Positions 5,918 to 11,534 of a stretch of 47,775 nt of DNA are shown piece by piece. A program made the translations under genes and the position numbers. The notes under the pieces were generated by a model, which saw only the letters and a list, made by a program, of their open reading frames with translations, was not told where the DNA came from and ran no database searches. Each line of letters opens with the position of its first letter. Position 1 is the first letter of the stretch. This DNA comes from a virus. The DNA lies in the IMG/VR virus record IMGVR_UViG_3300023108_001641, positions 1 to 47,775 of that record. One strand, given 5' to 3'.

Positions 5918-6147
5918 TATAGTCCTCTTCCTTGTTTTAGATTAAATTCTTTAGGTCCTAGTGTTGTAAATTCCATACCAAGTGCATTACCTACATACAC
6001 TTTACCATTGAATCTAAATCTTATTTTATTTGTAGCAATGAAAGCATCAAAGCTCTCATCTTTTTTAAAATTATCTATTTCTGCCTCAACAACTTTATCG
6101 TTGTGGGTACAAGTAATAGAAACTTTCTTGTCATATACTATAGTCAT
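5917..6147 (-). CDS. Hypothetical protein, 76 aa
   Basis: No family recognised. It is a small soluble protein that looks beta-rich ([13 protein letters not shown], then [14 protein letters not shown]). It is the first gene after the promoter at 6168-6196 and heads the operon that includes clpP; its TAA overlaps the clpP ATG. Confidence 0.6.
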   Translation of the reverse strand: MTIVYDKKVSITCTHNDKVVEAEIDNFKKDESFDAFIATNKIRFRFNGKVYVGNALGMEFTTLGPKEFNLKQGRGL

Positions 6148-6167
6148 AACTTTCCTTATTTTTTGTT

Positions 6168-6196
6168 ATTGTATATGATTTTAAATCAAATGTCAA
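6168..6196 (-). promoter_or_regulatory. Early (sigma70-type) promoter
   Basis: TTGACA, 17 bases, TACAAT on the minus strand with CCAAAAGT just upstream. It drives the clpP operon. Confidence 0.8.
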
Positions 6197-6205
6197 GACT
6201 TTTGG

Positions 6206-6406
6206 TTAATGTAATGTAACTTGTGCAGTTGGATCTGTACCAAAATAATTTTTGCATAATTGAACTATTGCTTCTGGTACCTCTTCTTCTTCACTGCCTT
6301 CTGGCACAAACATACCTTTAAGAGTTCCATCTTTACTAATAATTAAACCCCAGTCGTCGTCTTCCAAGGCTTCTTCAAATTTTATAACTGTTGGTTCTGC
6401 CATCAT
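6206..6406 (-). CDS. Hypothetical acidic protein, 66 aa
   Basis: A short acidic protein with EEALEDDDWGLIIS and an EGSEEEEVP stretch; no family recognised, though small proteins with the DDDWGLIISKDG pattern occur in T4-like marine phages. GGAGGTG lies directly before the ATG. It closes the operon that begins with the SprT-like gene. Confidence 0.6.
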   Translation of the reverse strand: MMAEPTVIKFEEALEDDDWGLIISKDGTLKGMFVPEGSEEEEVPEAIVQLCKNYFGTDPTAQVTLH

Positions 6407-6416
6407 ATGGCACCTC

Positions 6417-7109
6417 CTATACTTTGTAAATTCTTACGTAATTTAATGCTGTTTCGTTAACTTCGAATAGTTTATTTTTTGTATGATCTTTGACTTTTGC
6501 TTTGAACTTTCTATGTTCTCCAACTGGTACTTCAAATTTACACCAGAAGCTTACAAGATTGCCCATATAGTCAGCAGTGTAATGATAACGCTCGTAGTGA
6601 TTACTGTAGCTACTACTTAGTATTTTACAAACGCCTTCAACGGGCTCTCCTTTTTCACCAATGGCGTTAGATTCACGATACTCAGTTCTAATTGTTTTTT
6701 TAAGTGCAACATCTTTAGTTTCTCTTGATACAAATTCAGGAACATAAGCAAGTATTCCTAGTTTGTTAAATGGCACAGTTTCTAACCAAACTGCTTCTAC
6801 AATATCTCTTTGGAAGTCAGATAAGTCATCTCCTAATACTGACATTGTATATCGTCTAAAATGTTTCAATGCATCGTCAACTGACTGATAATCTTCTTCT
6901 AGTGTTTTGATTGGACGGAAATCATCAGGACGATAGTCAGGACGGAATTGAAATTTTAAAAGATCCTTATTACTAAACAATGTGTGATTTTCAGGTTCTG
7001 AAAATCTATAGGTATCTTTTACATAGCCTTTGTTTTGTCTATAGGCGGCATACGCTACAGCCAAAACGTCTTGTGTTTTGTATTCCATTTCAACAACCTT
7101 ATTTGTCAT
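6417..7109 (-). CDS. Hypothetical phage protein, 230 aa
   Basis: No family recognised. It appears soluble, with charged helical segments and a C-terminal half that looks beta-rich (YTADYMGNLVSFWCKFEV). No catalytic motif stands out. It overlaps the 3' end of the SprT-like gene by 11 bases, so the two are co-translated. Confidence 0.6.
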   Translation of the reverse strand: MTNKVVEMEYKTQDVLAVAYAAYRQNKGYVKDTYRFSEPENHTLFSNKDLLKFQFRPDYRPDDFRPIKTLEEDYQSVDDALKHFRRYTMSVLGDDLSDFQRDIVEAVWLETVPFNKLGILAYVPEFVSRETKDVALKKTIRTEYRESNAIGEKGEPVEGVCKILSSSYSNHYERYHYTADYMGNLVSFWCKFEVPVGEHRKFKAKVKDHTKNKLFEVNETALNYVRIYKV

Positions 7110-7563
7110 GTGTCCACTTAAGATGTCCTAGTTTGTGATGCTCTGCCCATTGCACAAATAAACCACACTCTCTACCATGTGCTTCTATTTCCCATGGTTG
7201 ATCCCAATAGCTAGGTTCCTTTTTAAGATAACGACCCTTCCATCTGTGCTTATTGGTAGTGCTTTCAAACAATTCACCTTTGGCAAATTGTTTTGCATGT
7301 ACCATTTCATGAGCTACAGTTTCAAGAAGTCTACGTAATTTTGCTTGCCTATTGATATCAAATTCAAATGCTCTTGGGCGATATGGGTCTGCATGATCTG
7401 CAGGTATACAGTAACCCCAACTATCGTCACGACCAAAGTTTTTTAGATTAATTTCGAATTCTAAGTTACGCATTCTAGGCATCATTTTGCTCACACAAAA
7501 TTCAACCATACTTTTGACATATTTCTTTTGTGAACGTGATCCGCCTTTGACTGATATGTACAT
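7099..7563 (-). CDS. SprT-like zinc metalloprotease
   Basis: The core LLETVAHEMVHAKQF near residue 88 contains HExxH with two zinc-binding histidines and the catalytic Glu, in the setting of SprT/WSS1-like proteases; a later segment around EIEAHGRECG could hold the third ligand. Eukaryotic relatives (SPRTN) cleave DNA-protein crosslinks; phage members of this shape are common but uncharacterised. It has its own promoter at 7595-7623 and begins with ATG 7563 preceded by AGGAGC. Confidence 0.75.
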   Translation of the reverse strand: MYISVKGGSRSQKKYVKSMVEFCVSKMMPRMRNLEFEINLKNFGRDDSWGYCIPADHADPYRPRAFEFDINRQAKLRRLLETVAHEMVHAKQFAKGELFESTTNKHRWKGRYLKKEPSYWDQPWEIEAHGRECGLFVQWAEHHKLGHLKWTHDK

Positions 7564-7594
7564 AAATGCTCCTGTATACTGTATTTACTTTATT

Positions 7595-7623
7595 ATAATA
7601 ACAAATAAGTGATCAGAAGTCAA
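7595..7623 (-). promoter_or_regulatory. Early (sigma70-type) promoter
   Basis: TTGACT, 17 bases, TATTAT on the minus strand, just after the stop of the IF-1 gene. It drives the SprT-like operon. Confidence 0.7.
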
Positions 7624-7632
7624 CTAAAATGG

Positions 7633-7851
7633 TTACATTCTGAAGGTAATACGCCCTTTTTGTAGGTCATATGGGCTGATTTCACACTTGACTGTGTCGC
7701 CTGCTACTAATCTAATGCGATTTTGACGCATTTTTCCGCCTGTATATGCTGTAATTGTATGCCCATTTTCAAGCATTACTTTATACATTTGGCCAGGCAT
7801 TACATCTGTAATTTTGCCCTGTGCTTCGATTACATCACTATTCTTCGGCAT
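7633..7851 (-). CDS. infA: Translation initiation factor IF-1
   Basis: The 72-residue protein aligns over its full length with bacterial IF-1: IEAQGKITDVMPGQMYKV, LENGHTITAYTGGKMRQN, RIRLVAGDTVKCEISPY and DLQKGRITFRM. The length is exactly the usual one and the OB-fold residues that contact 16S rRNA helix 44 (the basic GKMRQNRIR region) are kept. IF-1 sits in the ribosomal A site during initiation. A phage copy could bias initiation toward phage mRNA, with bS21 at 23456-23716 as a possible partner. It overlaps the AbrB-like gene upstream by 14 bases, so its translation is probably coupled to that gene. Confidence 0.93.
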   Translation of the reverse strand: MPKNSDVIEAQGKITDVMPGQMYKVMLENGHTITAYTGGKMRQNRIRLVAGDTVKCEISPYDLQKGRITFRM

Positions 7852-8071
7852 TAGTAATTACGATGACACCTTGATCTTCTAATGATGCTTCTGCTGGTTT
7901 TGTAATGATTATAGTTCCTTTATCGCCGATTTCAAACTTTAAATGATCGCCGACTTTCCAACCCTGTTTTTCCATAATCTCAGGTGGAATAATCATGTTA
8001 ACTTCTTTGTCATTTCCAGGAATATCTTTAAAAATATCCTCTGCTTTATATTCTAATATATTTTGCGCCAT
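7838..8071 (-). CDS. AbrB/SpoVT-like DNA-binding domain protein, 77 aa
   Basis: Residues 25-58 (VNMIIPPEIMEKQGWKVGD followed by LKFEIGDKGTIIITK) match the swapped-hairpin AbrB/MazE fold, where an IPxxxxxxxGWxxGD pattern is characteristic. Such domains dimerise and bind DNA, as transition regulators or antitoxins. No toxin gene is next to it; the overlapping neighbour is IF-1. A late motif AATAAATA ends four bases before its ATG and there is no Shine-Dalgarno sequence, so it may be translated from a leaderless transcript. Confidence 0.7.
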   Translation of the reverse strand: MAQNILEYKAEDIFKDIPGNDKEVNMIIPPEIMEKQGWKVGDHLKFEIGDKGTIIITKPAEASLEDQGVIVITNAEE

Positions 8072-8075
8072 ACTG

Positions 8076-8083
8076 TATTTATT
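8076..8083 (-). promoter_or_regulatory. T4-type late promoter motif (AATAAATA)
   Basis: AATAAATA on the minus strand, four bases before the ATG of the AbrB-like gene and overlapping the 2OG oxygenase stop codon. Confidence 0.4.
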
Positions 8084-8636
8084 TCCATTGTGGGCCTCTC
8101 ACCCATCCAACTAGGCTGTGTCTAACACCTTTTGTTACTGGCAAAACTCTGTGCCATTGATAGCTAGGAAAGAACAACAAGTCTCCTTTTTTAAGATCCA
8201 CTGTATAGATTCTTTCTTCTTTTGCAGGACTACCTACTTCAAATTGGAATTCGCCACCTTCAAAGTCGTCGTTTAACAAAATACTAAAACTAATTTTTCT
8301 TACAGTTTCTTCTAGTTCTCCAATCATATGATCTACGTGCCAATCATATCGTTGTCCTATTTTATATTCTGTAAATTGCAATGGTTCTACTATACCAGCT
8401 TCAAACTCCCAACCACCTTGCTTATTAGCTCCCATAGCATAATTATAAATTTCTTGGAATAATTCTTGTGAGTTTTCGTTTGCATCTATCCAACTAACAT
8501 CGCTTATTCTTGCGTTATTAGGATCTTTGTCACTAGATGTAGCAACATCAACATTGGGTGCAAGTTCGTATACTTTATCTATACTATCTAAAAATAGTTG
8601 GTCTGTAAAGTGTATAAAAGATTGTTTACGTAGCAT
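8079..8636 (-). CDS. 2OG-Fe(II) oxygenase, PKHD/prolyl-hydroxylase type
   Basis: The 185-residue protein has the double-stranded beta-helix iron site: HxD in YDWHVDHM near residue 100, a distal His in FFPSYQWHRV, and an Arg-containing C-terminal strand (GVRHSLVGWVRGP) of the kind that binds 2-oxoglutarate. This matches PKHD-type hydroxylases found in many T4-like cyanophages and pelagiphages. Substrate unknown; protein or nucleotide hydroxylation is possible. It overlaps the small helical gene upstream by 11 bases. Confidence 0.85.
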   Translation of the reverse strand: MLRKQSFIHFTDQLFLDSIDKVYELAPNVDVATSSDKDPNNARISDVSWIDANENSQELFQEIYNYAMGANKQGGWEFEAGIVEPLQFTEYKIGQRYDWHVDHMIGELEETVRKISFSILLNDDFEGGEFQFEVGSPAKEERIYTVDLKKGDLLFFPSYQWHRVLPVTKGVRHSLVGWVRGPQWK

Positions 8637-8853
8637 CTTTCCAATTATCCATTTCAGTTTTTATTTCTGTTATTTGCTCATTAGCTAACCCTCTAGCCAT
8701 TGACTGCACCTGTTCTAAAAGATGTTTTACATCTTCTTTATCATATGTTTTACCACTTAGTTCCGAAAATTCATTACGTTTGCGATGTGCTTCTACACAT
8801 AAGTCGTGCATTGAATTAATACGTCTAATCCAGTCTTCGATAGAATGTTCCAT
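8626..8853 (-). CDS. Hypothetical helical protein, 75 aa
   Basis: A short, charged, alpha-helical protein (RRINSMHDLCVEAHRKRNE, then KHLLEQVQSMARG) with coiled-coil character and no recognised family. It lies between two 2OG oxygenase genes, overlapping both (TAATG with the upstream one), so it could be a partner protein; that is only inference from position. Confidence 0.55.
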   Translation of the reverse strand: MEHSIEDWIRRINSMHDLCVEAHRKRNEFSELSGKTYDKEDVKHLLEQVQSMARGLANEQITEIKTEMDNWKDAT

Positions 8854-9404
8854 TAAAACTCCATATCAGCCGCTACAATATAACGGTCCTCTTTTGATTG
8901 TACTATACCAGGGCGATGCCAAATTTTGCCTGGGTAAATCATCCAACATCCTGTCCTCCAAGGTACAAAATATTTACCTTCACTTTCAACACCATTAGGT
9001 GCCAGTTCGGTTCCAGCTGTTTCTAAATCTTTGACATCTTCAGGAAGTGTCATATAGTATACACCACTTACTGTTGTTGTGTTTGGATTATGGTTATGGT
9101 GATGCCAAAGTTTATCTCTGTCCTCAGCATGTTTCAACGATGTCTGAAAACTCCAACTTTGAATATTTTTAATTTGAACTTCTCTATTTAAAAAGGCAAA
9201 ACAGGACCATATAAAACTCATCTTAAGGTTTACATAGTCCTGTGTTGGTGTTGCAAATACATTCCAATTAGTTTGGAACTTAGGACTGTTAGTCCAATAT
9301 TTTCCTTCTGCTATTCCTTTGCGTACTTCTTCTACCATACGCTCTCTAGCAGAAGAATCTATTAGACTATTCCAATCATAGTATTCATGAGCCTGAAAAC
9401 TCAC
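8853..9404 (-). CDS. Putative 2OG-Fe(II) oxygenase, TIGR02466-like
   Basis: The central LWHHHNHNPNTTTVSGVYYM and the later MIYPGKIWHRPG match the iron-binding HxH/D and distal His region of the phage 2OG oxygenase family that also includes the protein at 22887-23450. I place the start at a GTG at 9404 that shares one base with the TAG of the peroxiredoxin gene and has AGGAA upstream; an earlier TTG would add ten residues inside the neighbour. About 183 residues. Substrate unknown. Confidence 0.7.
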   Translation of the reverse strand: MSFQAHEYYDWNSLIDSSARERMVEEVRKGIAEGKYWTNSPKFQTNWNVFATPTQDYVNLKMSFIWSCFAFLNREVQIKNIQSWSFQTSLKHAEDRDKLWHHHNHNPNTTTVSGVYYMTLPEDVKDLETAGTELAPNGVESEGKYFVPWRTGCWMIYPGKIWHRPGIVQSKEDRYIVAADMEF

Positions 9405-9940
9405 TACATAGATTCCTTGCAATAGGTTAAACAATTTTCCGGTGTAGTTTCTACATACGGATCATCGTCTTCACCATTATTGTTGATACCCGGTTCTTGC
9501 CACCATTTCTCAACAACACCGTCGTTGATGATAGCCATATAACGCCAACTACGCATTCCAAAGCCTAAATGGTTTTTACCAATTAACATTCCCATGTAAC
9601 GTGTAAAGTTACCAGAACCATCTGGAATTACTTTTACATTTTGGATGTCTTGTGCTTTGGCCCATGCATTCATTACAAATGCATCATTTACTGAAATACA
9701 GTAAATTTCGTCGACGCCATGGTTACGGATATCATCATAGTTTTCTTCAAAGCCTGGTAGCTGATATGTAGAGCAAGTAGGTGTAAATGCACCTGGCAAG
9801 CTAAACAATACTACTCTTTTACCTTTGAAGATTTCATCGCTAGTAACATCTTCCCAGCGAAACGGATTAGGACCTTCAATAGATTCATCTCTAACCCTTG
9901 TTCTAAAAACCACGCAAGGCGGTTTAAAGCCTTCTATCAT
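9404..9940 (-). CDS. Peroxiredoxin (Prx5/AhpE-like), 178 aa
   Basis: The active site LPGAFTPTCSTYQLPGF carries the peroxidatic Cys56 with the required Pro and Thr, as in the Prx5 subfamily, and the conserved Arg region GMRSWRYMAI is present further on. It reduces peroxides using glutaredoxin or thioredoxin; a phage glutaredoxin is at 36470-36724. Peroxiredoxin genes also occur in cyanophages. It could protect the infected cell and the RNR radical enzyme from oxidative damage in sunlit water. It has a strong promoter at 9966-9994. Confidence 0.9.
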   Translation of the reverse strand: MIEGFKPPCVVFRTRVRDESIEGPNPFRWEDVTSDEIFKGKRVVLFSLPGAFTPTCSTYQLPGFEENYDDIRNHGVDEIYCISVNDAFVMNAWAKAQDIQNVKVIPDGSGNFTRYMGMLIGKNHLGFGMRSWRYMAIINDGVVEKWWQEPGINNNGEDDDPYVETTPENCLTYCKESM

Positions 9941-9965
9941 AATTACGATCTCCTATTATGTTTTG

Positions 9966-9994
9966 AGTATACATTCTAACTTATTGATTGTCAA
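9966..9994 (-). promoter_or_regulatory. Early (sigma70-type) promoter
   Basis: TTGACA, 17 bases, TATACT on the minus strand, directly after the TAG of the FmdB-like gene. It drives peroxiredoxin and the downstream oxygenases. Confidence 0.85.
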
Positions 9995-10348
9995 CTATTT
10001 TTTTGTTGTTTTCTTAGATTTTTTTATTGAACTGCCCATAACAGTTGCTCCTTTGCGAGCTATTTTATCTGCAAATTCTTTTTTTTGTGCATTTCTTTTG
10101 TTTTCGTCATATTGATGAGCCATTCGTCTACCTGAGCCGTCAAACAAGTAGTCTGTAGTTGTTTTATTATACCCCCAACGTTCTTGTGGTTTACCTGATT
10201 GAACTTTAGGACGTTGAGGTACACCTATCATTCTTTTGAAATTTTTCGTTTCTCCACATGCTGGACACTCTTTGGGATTTTCATTAAAACTTAACAGTTC
10301 ATCCCACAGCTCATTACACTCTTGACAATGATATGGATAGATTGGCAT
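9995..10348 (-). CDS. FmdB-family zinc-ribbon protein
   Basis: It begins MPIYPYHCQECNELWD with a second knuckle CPACGETKNF near residue 33: the FmdB zinc ribbon with two CxxC pairs. The remaining residues are basic and low in complexity (KKSKKTTKK tail), suited to nucleic-acid binding. FmdB proteins are proposed regulators; phage members are uncharacterised. AAAGGAG precedes the ATG. It diverges from the plus-strand island starting at 10404. Confidence 0.75.
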   Translation of the reverse strand: MPIYPYHCQECNELWDELLSFNENPKECPACGETKNFKRMIGVPQRPKVQSGKPQERWGYNKTTTDYLFDGSGRRMAHQYDENKRNAQKKEFADKIARKGATVMGSSIKKSKKTTKK

Positions 10349-10377
10349 AGGTACTCCTTTGTATACGCATATTTAAT

Positions 10378-10385
10378 GATAAATA
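10378..10385 (+). promoter_or_regulatory. T4-type late promoter (GATAAATA)
   Basis: GATAAATA on the plus strand, followed by GGAGGG and the ATG at 10404. It is the only clear promoter for the plus-strand island. Confidence 0.5.
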
Positions 10386-10403
10386 TTAGTGGAGGGCAAC
10401 AAA

Positions 10404-10682
10404 ATGGATTTTTTAACTTTTGTTTCAGAAGTTGGGTTTCCGATTGCAGGTGCTTTAGCGGCGGGTGTTTTTGTGTTTACAACACTAAAATTTATATTAG
10501 CATCAGTAACAGGATCGGTACAAGGGCTAAAGGGCATTATTACTGCACTAGATAATAGAGTGCAGACTATGAATAATGACCTTGTAAAGATTGATGCACT
10601 GATGAGTTTCGCTCTAGGTGTAAAACCAAATGTTGACCGCATTGCGGCTAACGAAGGAAAGCATGACGCAAGGAGAGACTAA
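10404..10682 (+). CDS. Membrane protein with coiled-coil tail (paralogue A), 92 aa
   Basis: The N-terminus has FVSEVGFPIAGALAAGVFVF, a single membrane helix, followed by a helix with regular hydrophobic spacing (GIITALDNRVQTMNNDLVK). The same plan and many of the same residues recur in the protein at 10911-11234. GGAGGG precedes ATG 10404. The topology (one N-terminal membrane helix plus coiled coil) would suit a holin-like or envelope-scaffold role, but no family is recognised. Confidence 0.7.
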   Translation: MDFLTFVSEVGFPIAGALAAGVFVFTTLKFILASVTGSVQGLKGIITALDNRVQTMNNDLVKIDALMSFALGVKPNVDRIAANEGKHDARRD

Positions 10683-10684
10683 AC

Positions 10685-10939
10685 ATGTTATGGATGGATT
10701 ACAATATTACGCAAGCTGGTCCTCACTTTAAAGTAGAAGGTGATTGGCCAGGTGAAGTTATGGGTAGAACACAAGATGGCAAAGAGAAAGGTTATGCACT
10801 TTATAAACCAGGAGATGTTTTTATAGTAAACGAGCAAGGTTGGCTAATGAAAACAGATCAATTAAATGCCCTACTATATAAATATGAGGACAACCTAAAG
10901 AAAGAAACACATGACAGTGGAACTAGCGAACGCGATTAA
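10685..10939 (+). CDS. Hypothetical protein, 84 aa
   Basis: A soluble protein with a DGKEKGYALYKPGDVFIVNEQG stretch reminiscent of small beta-barrels; no family recognised. AGGAGA precedes its ATG. It sits between the two paralogous membrane proteins and overlaps the second by 29 bases. Confidence 0.6.
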   Translation: MLWMDYNITQAGPHFKVEGDWPGEVMGRTQDGKEKGYALYKPGDVFIVNEQGWLMKTDQLNALLYKYEDNLKKETHDSGTSERD

Positions 10940-11234
10940 AGAGTTTGGATTTCCTATTGTTGCGGCAATGGGATTAGGTTACTTTGTTTATTATGTTTGG
11001 ATTTGGGTTACTAGAGAAATTAAACCTGTAATTGGAGAAGCTAACGCTACTTTAATAGCTTTAATTGATAGAATCAGAATGTTAGACAACGATATGATTA
11101 GGCTAAATCAAAAATTACAAATGGTATTAGAATTTAAAGAAGAATATGAACGTTTGACAGGGAAAAAATTAGATATTGATCTTGAAGATATTGAGAAGGA
11201 GATAAAAAGTGCAGGGCGAAAAAAGAACATGTAA
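10911..11234 (+). CDS. Membrane protein with coiled-coil tail (paralogue B), 107 aa
   Basis: This protein shares with the one at 10404-10682 the segment EFGFPIVAAMGLGYFVYY (one membrane helix) and the motif LIALIDRIRMLDNDMIRLNQK in the coiled coil, so the two are duplicates that have diverged. A long charged tail follows (ERLTGKKLDIDLEDIEKE). It may hetero-oligomerise with its paralogue. Its last 26 bases overlap the start of the Cys-rich gene. Confidence 0.7.
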   Translation: MTVELANAIKEFGFPIVAAMGLGYFVYYVWIWVTREIKPVIGEANATLIALIDRIRMLDNDMIRLNQKLQMVLEFKEEYERLTGKKLDIDLEDIEKEIKSAGRKKNM

Positions 11235-11334
11235 AAAATGTGGGCACGATTGCCATTGTTATCAACCAACTTGTAAGGAGTGTGTAAATGACGTATGTAC
11301 AGGATGTGACTGCAAAGAACGAAGTACCAATTGA
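11209..11334 (+). CDS. Cys-rich mini-protein, 41 aa (metal binding)
   Basis: GTG at 11209 with AAGGAG nine bases upstream opens 41 codons containing ten cysteines in CKKCGHDCHC, TCKECV and VCTGCDCKE. This pattern of CxxC and CxC pairs implies binding of one or two zinc or iron ions. It overlaps the gene before by 26 bases and the one after by 47 bases in different frames, which is dense even for a phage. Similar Cys-rich small proteins occur in T4-like marine phages. Function unknown. Confidence 0.65.
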   Translation: MQGEKRTCKKCGHDCHCYQPTCKECVNDVCTGCDCKERSTN

Positions 11335-11446
11335 ACACTACGTTAAAATACTAAAAAAACATGAAGAATCTAGAGCATCATTTAATGAACGCATGGAATA
11401 CTGGAAAAAATATCACGAACAAAACGCACACGTGGTTAACAAGTAA
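11288..11446 (+). CDS. Hypothetical helical protein, 52 aa
   Basis: ATG 11288 has AAGGAG nine bases upstream, located inside the Cys-rich gene. The product is charged and helical (YVKILKKHEESRASFNERM). No family recognised. The strong ribosome binding site is the main argument that it is real. Confidence 0.55.
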   Translation: MTYVQDVTAKNEVPIEHYVKILKKHEESRASFNERMEYWKKYHEQNAHVVNK

Positions 11447-11534
11447 TATTGCACATGAAGATAGACTTATATTGATAAGTGTATTTGCAGGTTTTATTAC
11501 AGGATTTTTATTTGGTATTCTTATTTCGTTGTAG
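11361..11534 (+). CDS. Possible small membrane protein, 57 aa, nested
   Basis: This frame starts at ATG 11361 (or 11385) inside the 52-residue gene and ends at 11534, 14 bases into the end of the convergent cyclase gene. The C-terminal 25 residues are one clean membrane helix (LILISVFAGFITGFLFGIL), which random frames rarely give. There is no good ribosome binding site, so the call is tentative; it could be reached by re-initiation. A small lysis or envelope peptide is possible. Confidence 0.4.
   Translation: MKNLEHHLMNAWNTGKNITNKTHTWLTSNIAHEDRLILISVFAGFITGFLFGILISL

Noticed and set aside
7633-8071. Toxin-antitoxin pair (AbrB-like antitoxin with overlapping partner)
   Set aside because: The partner is a clear full-length IF-1, not a toxin family.
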